From: an uncultured Flavobacteriales bacterium
GTDB lineage: Bacteria > Bacteroidota > Bacteroidia > Flavobacteriales > Schleiferiaceae
Direction of reading: 5' to 3'
DNA: 64,000 bases
NCBI GenBank assembly: GCA_913055685.1
Contig: CAJXKC010000001.1
Span: 496,001-560,000 of the forward strand
Below the pieces are notes generated by a model, which did not search any database, was not told where the DNA came from, and worked only from the letters and a program-made list of their open reading frames with translations. Below are positions 60,692-64,000 of this stretch, in pieces; the stretch's first letter is position 1, and each line of letters begins with the position of its first letter. The position numbers and the translations under genes were made by a program.

Positions 60692-61479
60692 GCTCTAGTC
60701 TTCGGACATTTATTTCTTAGTTGCAGGTATTTAACCAGCAGAAAAAGCATTGTAGCCGCTGCGGTAGTGTATACTATTGGATAAGCTTGTTCTAGCAAAA
60801 AATAATGCTTATAAAAAACACCAAATGCCGCCCAGATAATAACTAGGCTGTAGAATACATCAACATTAAAATTTAGGAAGAAATAGGCTAATAAAGCGGC
60901 CGCTATTAACATAGCTGAGGCATAAAAGGGTTCGGGTAAACCCCATCCTGTAAAATTATAATGCACTAATACGGCGGTGCTATTAGCGATGGTCGCAACA
61001 CTTATCCAACCCAGATAAAGGCTAAATGGCAAGTGCATAAAAAAGCGTTCAGAATGACTCGTACTGCGCACACCAACACCTAGGTTTCTATAAATCTGAA
61101 TCAGACTAAAAAGGATTCCCAACATTAAAAGTAGCGCAAGGCTTGGCAATTGATAGTGCCATGCAAAGATCCAAGCAATATTAAAGGCCGAGCTCAACCA
61201 AAACCAAGCAGCAATTAATTTTTGACCAATTAACTGGGTACTGCGGCGCTTAAAGGAATACCACCATTGGTAGAATATCCAGAGGATTAGACTGAAGTAA
61301 ATAACTCCCCATATAGAAAAGGTAAAACCAGCGGGTACAAATAAATTGGGATATAGATCGGAAAGTTCACCGGTAGTTTTACCATTGATAGGCAATTTAA
61401 CCGCCAGATAATTAACGATTAACACGGCTATTAAAGCTAGTGTGTTGCCAATAGTATATATCCAGGTCCTTGCTTGCAT
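60682..61479 (-). CDS. TspO/MBR-like tryptophan-rich membrane protein
   Basis: 265 residues from the ATG at 61479 (MQARTWIYTIGNTLALIAV); the in-frame GTG at 61494 adds five residues. About seven spans; the segment PAGFTFSIWGVIYFSLILWIFYQWW is typical of the TspO-related tryptophan-rich family. Relatives bind tetrapyrroles or act as sensors; a role in light or oxygen response is possible but not shown. It overlaps the kinase gene at the 3' end and follows the VIT1-type gene by 31 bp. Confidence 0.8.
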   Translation of the reverse strand: MQARTWIYTIGNTLALIAVLIVNYLAVKLPINGKTTGELSDLYPNLFVPAGFTFSIWGVIYFSLILWIFYQWWYSFKRRSTQLIGQKLIAAWFWLSSAFNIAWIFAWHYQLPSLALLLMLGILFSLIQIYRNLGVGVRSTSHSERFFMHLPFSLYLGWISVATIANSTAVLVHYNFTGWGLPEPFYASAMLIAAALLAYFFLNFNVDVFYSLVIIWAAFGVFYKHYFLLEQAYPIVYTTAAATMLFLLVKYLQLRNKCPKTRAYW

Positions 61480-61510
61480 TATAGAATTAACCACTAAAAG
61501 GAATTAGTGT

Positions 61511-62254
61511 TTATAGAAACATACCTTCAAGTATGTCACCAACCAAATAAGCTAAGGCAGCAGCAGCGGCTCCTAAGATTAAGGTCTCTAAAATGCTGCG
61601 TATAATGGGAGTTTGATTTACCAATGCTTTCAAATAGCCAATTAGAATAAAAACCAGTCCGGTTAGAATAGAAGAATATTTAAACAAAGGTGCGTTTATT
61701 TCCATGAGGTCGAAATAGTCCAAAACGAATACCAGTAAAGGAATGAAACCGAAAAGTAGAAAGCTTAAAAAGGTAACTCCTCCCATTGCTAAAGGGGATT
61801 TTGTTTCCTCACTCATTTCCAGCTCCTCCTTCATCATAACATCAACCCAGCGGTCTTTGTCTGCGGTAATAGTGTCAACAATTTGTTCTAAAATTTCACC
61901 TTCAAAGCCTTTAGCACGGTAGATATCCCGAATTTCTTCCTTTTCTTTTTCTGGTAAGTGGTCAACTTCCCAATATTCTATTTTTTCGTGCTTTTTATAA
62001 TTCTCCTTTTCACTTTTAGTGGATAAGTAACTTCCCACACTCATCGCAAAGCCATCGGCAATTAGATTTGCAAAGCCTAAAATAATTACCACTTGGCTAT
62101 CCATGGCAGCTCCTGCAGCTCCTGCTACAACAGCAAAAGTAGTTACACTGCCATCGATTCCGCCATAGACAAACTCGCCCAGATATTCCTGAAAGCGATT
62201 AATTAAAGGATATTTGCTACCGTGATGTCTTTGTTCTTGTGAGCGAAGATTCAT
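61511..62254 (-). CDS. VIT1/CCC1-type iron or manganese transporter
   Basis: 247 residues with five spans. [20 protein letters not shown] and [23 protein letters not shown] are the VIT1 motifs; the acidic cytoplasmic loop ([23 protein letters not shown]) matches the metal-binding domain. It exports or stores Fe2+ or Mn2+. Its start is 27 bp from the divergent DUF2490 gene, so the promoters overlap. Confidence 0.9.
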   Translation of the reverse strand: MNLRSQEQRHHGSKYPLINRFQEYLGEFVYGGIDGSVTTFAVVAGAAGAAMDSQVVIILGFANLIADGFAMSVGSYLSTKSEKENYKKHEKIEYWEVDHLPEKEKEEIRDIYRAKGFEGEILEQIVDTITADKDRWVDVMMKEELEMSEETKSPLAMGGVTFLSFLLFGFIPLLVFVLDYFDLMEINAPLFKYSSILTGLVFILIGYLKALVNQTPIIRSILETLILGAAAAALAYLVGDILEGMFL

Positions 62255-62281
62255 AGAATTGATTTATACTCAAAGATACTT

Positions 62282-63037
62282 ATGTTTTTAAGCAAGATTA
62301 GAATAAGCTATTCCTTTGTCCTAGTTCTGCTCTTATTTAATCAGATTCCACAGAATGGTTTTAGTCAGGTGCACTATACTGACGGATTATACTGGCTTCG
62401 CTTTCAAACAAATATTAAATGGGACTCACCTTGGTCGGCTTCCCTGCAATTGGAAGAGCGCCGCTTTCATAGTCCAGATAGGGCCCACCAAAGGGTATTA
62501 CCCGAATTGCAGCTTCATTATAATCCTAAAGCTGAACATGAATTTTATTTATCTTATTTAAACTTCACAATTGCCTTTCCTCAAACAGCCGACCTTCCTT
62601 TAATAGAAGCCGTGAATGAACAGCGATTTGGATTGGCATATGTATATACGCATAAGTTGGATTCGTATCAATTAGGTTTTAAAACATTGAATGAATACCG
62701 ACTTTTTGATAGTAATCCTAATGATGGGGATTTAAACTACATCCCTTTCCGAATGCGATGGCGCAATGAAATCTCTTGCCGTGTGGCCCTAAGTGAAAAA
62801 TGGGGATTGTTTTTAGCTGAAGAGCTGCACCTCAACTGGGCGGCTAATCAAAAGTATCAGGTTTTTGATCAGAACCGTATAAGTTTAGGATTCCGTTATA
62901 AGATTAATTCTGATCTATTTACGGAGCTCGATTACATCCATTGGTATCAAAAAAACCGCAGCGGTACCGAGTTTTACAATCGGCACATACTGCGGTTTAC
63001 TATGATGTATTTTCTCCGGTTTACAAATCGAACTTAA
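62282..63037 (+). CDS. DUF2490 outer-membrane protein
   Basis: 251 residues. A signal peptide (SFVLVLLLFNQIPQNGFSQ) is followed by a beta-barrel with the DUF2490 pattern (WLRFQTNIKWDSPWSASLQLEERRF ... YIHWYQKNRSGTEFYNRHILRFTMMYFL). Family function unknown. The stop overlaps the end of the convergent ALDH7 gene by 17 bp. Confidence 0.87.
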   Translation: MFLSKIRISYSFVLVLLLFNQIPQNGFSQVHYTDGLYWLRFQTNIKWDSPWSASLQLEERRFHSPDRAHQRVLPELQLHYNPKAEHEFYLSYLNFTIAFPQTADLPLIEAVNEQRFGLAYVYTHKLDSYQLGFKTLNEYRLFDSNPNDGDLNYIPFRMRWRNEISCRVALSEKWGLFLAEELHLNWAANQKYQVFDQNRISLGFRYKINSDLFTELDYIHWYQKNRSGTEFYNRHILRFTMMYFLRFTNRT

Positions 63038-64000
63038 TACCTTGTGCTAAAGGTAATTCACGGGAATAATTAATAGTATTAGTCTGACGACGCATATAGG
63101 CTTTCCAGGCATCAGAACCTGATTCGCGGCCGCCACCGGTGTCCTTTTCGCCACCAAAGGCACCACCAATCTCTGCACCACTTGTACCTATATTCACATT
63201 TGCTATTCCACAGTCACTACCAGCCGCTGAGAGAAACTTTTCACTTTCACGCATATCAGTAGTCATTATAGCGGAAGAAAGTCCTTGAGGGACCCCATTT
63301 TGAAGGGCAATAGCTTCGTCTAAGTCGCGGTACTTCATTACATAAAGAATAGGAGCAAAAGTTTCGTGCTGTACAATCTGGTAATGATTTTCTACTTCGG
63401 CAATACAAGGCTTAACATAACAACCACTGCTGTATTTTTCTCCTTCTAAAACTCCACCTTCAACAATAAAGCTTCCTCCCTCTTTTTCGATTTCTTTCAA
63501 TGCTTTTTGATATTGATCTACCGCTAAGGTATCGATAAGTGGGCCTACGTGGTTTTCGGTGTCTAAAGGACTGCCGATGCGCAACTGGCCATAAGCTTTC
63601 TTCATTTTTTCCAGAACGCTATCGTAGATACTTTCATGGATAATTAATCGTCGGGTTGAAGTACAACGTTGACCGGCGGTGCCAACCGCGCCAAATACTG
63701 CGCCCACTAAAGTGGCGTCTATATCGGCTTTTTCCGAAATAATAATAGCATTGTTCCCACCCAATTCTAGAATACTACGGCCCAGGCGTTCGGCTACTGC
63801 CTTCCCTACTAGGCGACCCATGCGAATAGATCCTGTGGCAGAGATTAAGGGTAGTCTTGTGTCGTGACTCAACCACTCTCCTACTTCTACACCACCATTC
63901 ACCAAATTACTAATACCCTCGGGTAAATTATTTTCTTCGAGGACTTCGTTGAAGATGTTTTGACAAGCGATACCACATAAAGGCACCTTTTCGGATGGCT
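63021..64000 (-). CDS. amaB: ALDH7-family aldehyde dehydrogenase, C-terminal part
   Basis: Cut by the right edge; 326 residues are visible, starting PSEKVPLCG (the usual KPSEKTPL region). Catalytic Glu lies in LELGGNNA and Cys in TAGQRCTSTRR; ATGSIRMGR and the end GTSGAEIGGAFGGEKDTGGGRESGSD with MRRQTNTINYS mark ALDH7 (antiquitin, AmaB). It oxidises alpha-aminoadipic semialdehyde / L-piperideine-6-carboxylate in lysine breakdown. It overlaps the DUF2490 gene by 17 bp at the 3' end. The visible fragment has the motifs needed for activity. Confidence 0.9.
   Translation of the reverse strand, partial: PSEKVPLCGIACQNIFNEVLEENNLPEGISNLVNGGVEVGEWLSHDTRLPLISATGSIRMGRLVGKAVAERLGRSILELGGNNAIIISEKADIDATLVGAVFGAVGTAGQRCTSTRRLIIHESIYDSVLEKMKKAYGQLRIGSPLDTENHVGPLIDTLAVDQYQKALKEIEKEGGSFIVEGGVLEGEKYSSGCYVKPCIAEVENHYQIVQHETFAPILYVMKYRDLDEAIALQNGVPQGLSSAIMTTDMRESEKFLSAAGSDCGIANVNIGTSGAEIGGAFGGEKDTGGGRESGSDAWKAYMRRQTNTINYSRELPLAQGIKFDL

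Noticed and set aside
61501-61523. TTAGTGT half-site similar to the regulator palindrome
   Set aside because: The second arm is missing and it lies between two unrelated genes in the 3' direction of one of them.

Overview
The window is chromosomal DNA of a Bacteroidota bacterium, most likely a marine flavobacterium (Flavobacteriales). Signs are type IX secretion C-terminal sorting domains on three proteins, surface-lipoprotein signals, a FAS1 lipoprotein, DUF5687 and DUF2911 proteins, A-rich leaders instead of Shine-Dalgarno sites, and TAnnTTTG-type promoters. I see no tRNA, rRNA, IS element, prophage or CRISPR array. The genus cannot be fixed from the sequence.

1-31.9 kb is a dispersed phenylacetate (paa) catabolic region: paaZ (cut by the left edge), paaY, paaJ, paaI, paaH, paaG, paaD, paaC, paaB, paaA and divergent paaE. 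Together they cover epoxidation of phenylacetyl-CoA, isomerisation, ring cleavage, beta-oxidation and thioester rescue. A paaK (CoA ligase) and a separate paaF are not in the window. Mixed in are a Nudix-type (NrtR-like) regulator, a KAS III enzyme, an ABC exporter, a ferredoxin and two uncharacterised genes that look co-transcribed with paa genes. Unrelated genes also interrupt the run: an arylsulfotransferase / mini-membrane-protein / sulfotransferase operon, a FAS1 lipoprotein, a prolyl oligopeptidase and a 2584-residue type IX-secreted modular protein. The strongest regulatory signal is a 23-bp palindrome (CTTAGTGT-N7-ACACTAAG) in front of the Nudix regulator. A near copy lies directly in front of the KAS III gene, and a weak relative lies before paaG. 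paaZ and paaA share a separate promoter/leader element.

31.9-47.3 kb is mixed housekeeping and envelope DNA: an orphan membrane protein with an awkward start, ElaA-type GNAT, an ECF sigma / anti-sigma / outer-membrane protein operon, a type IX-secreted protein, RNase R, a LysE-type exporter, an M1 aminopeptidase, an MBL hydrolase, a lipoprotein and a thioredoxin-TPR protein.

47.3-54.8 kb holds a signal-less M23 peptidase-like gene preceded by direct repeats that fit the LytTR binding consensus. Convergent to it is a tightly overlapped operon: sodium symporter, GNAT, M20 amidohydrolase, alanine racemase and a second alanine/ornithine-racemase-like enzyme. A lipoprotein gene and rpiB follow.

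54.8-64 kb starts with a 454-bp AT-rich gap, then a YwqK/MORN-repeat protein, a Nudix hydrolase, DUF2911, YceI, a TPR histidine kinase, a TspO-like protein, a VIT1-type metal transporter, a DUF2490 protein and an ALDH7-type aldehyde dehydrogenase cut by the right edge.
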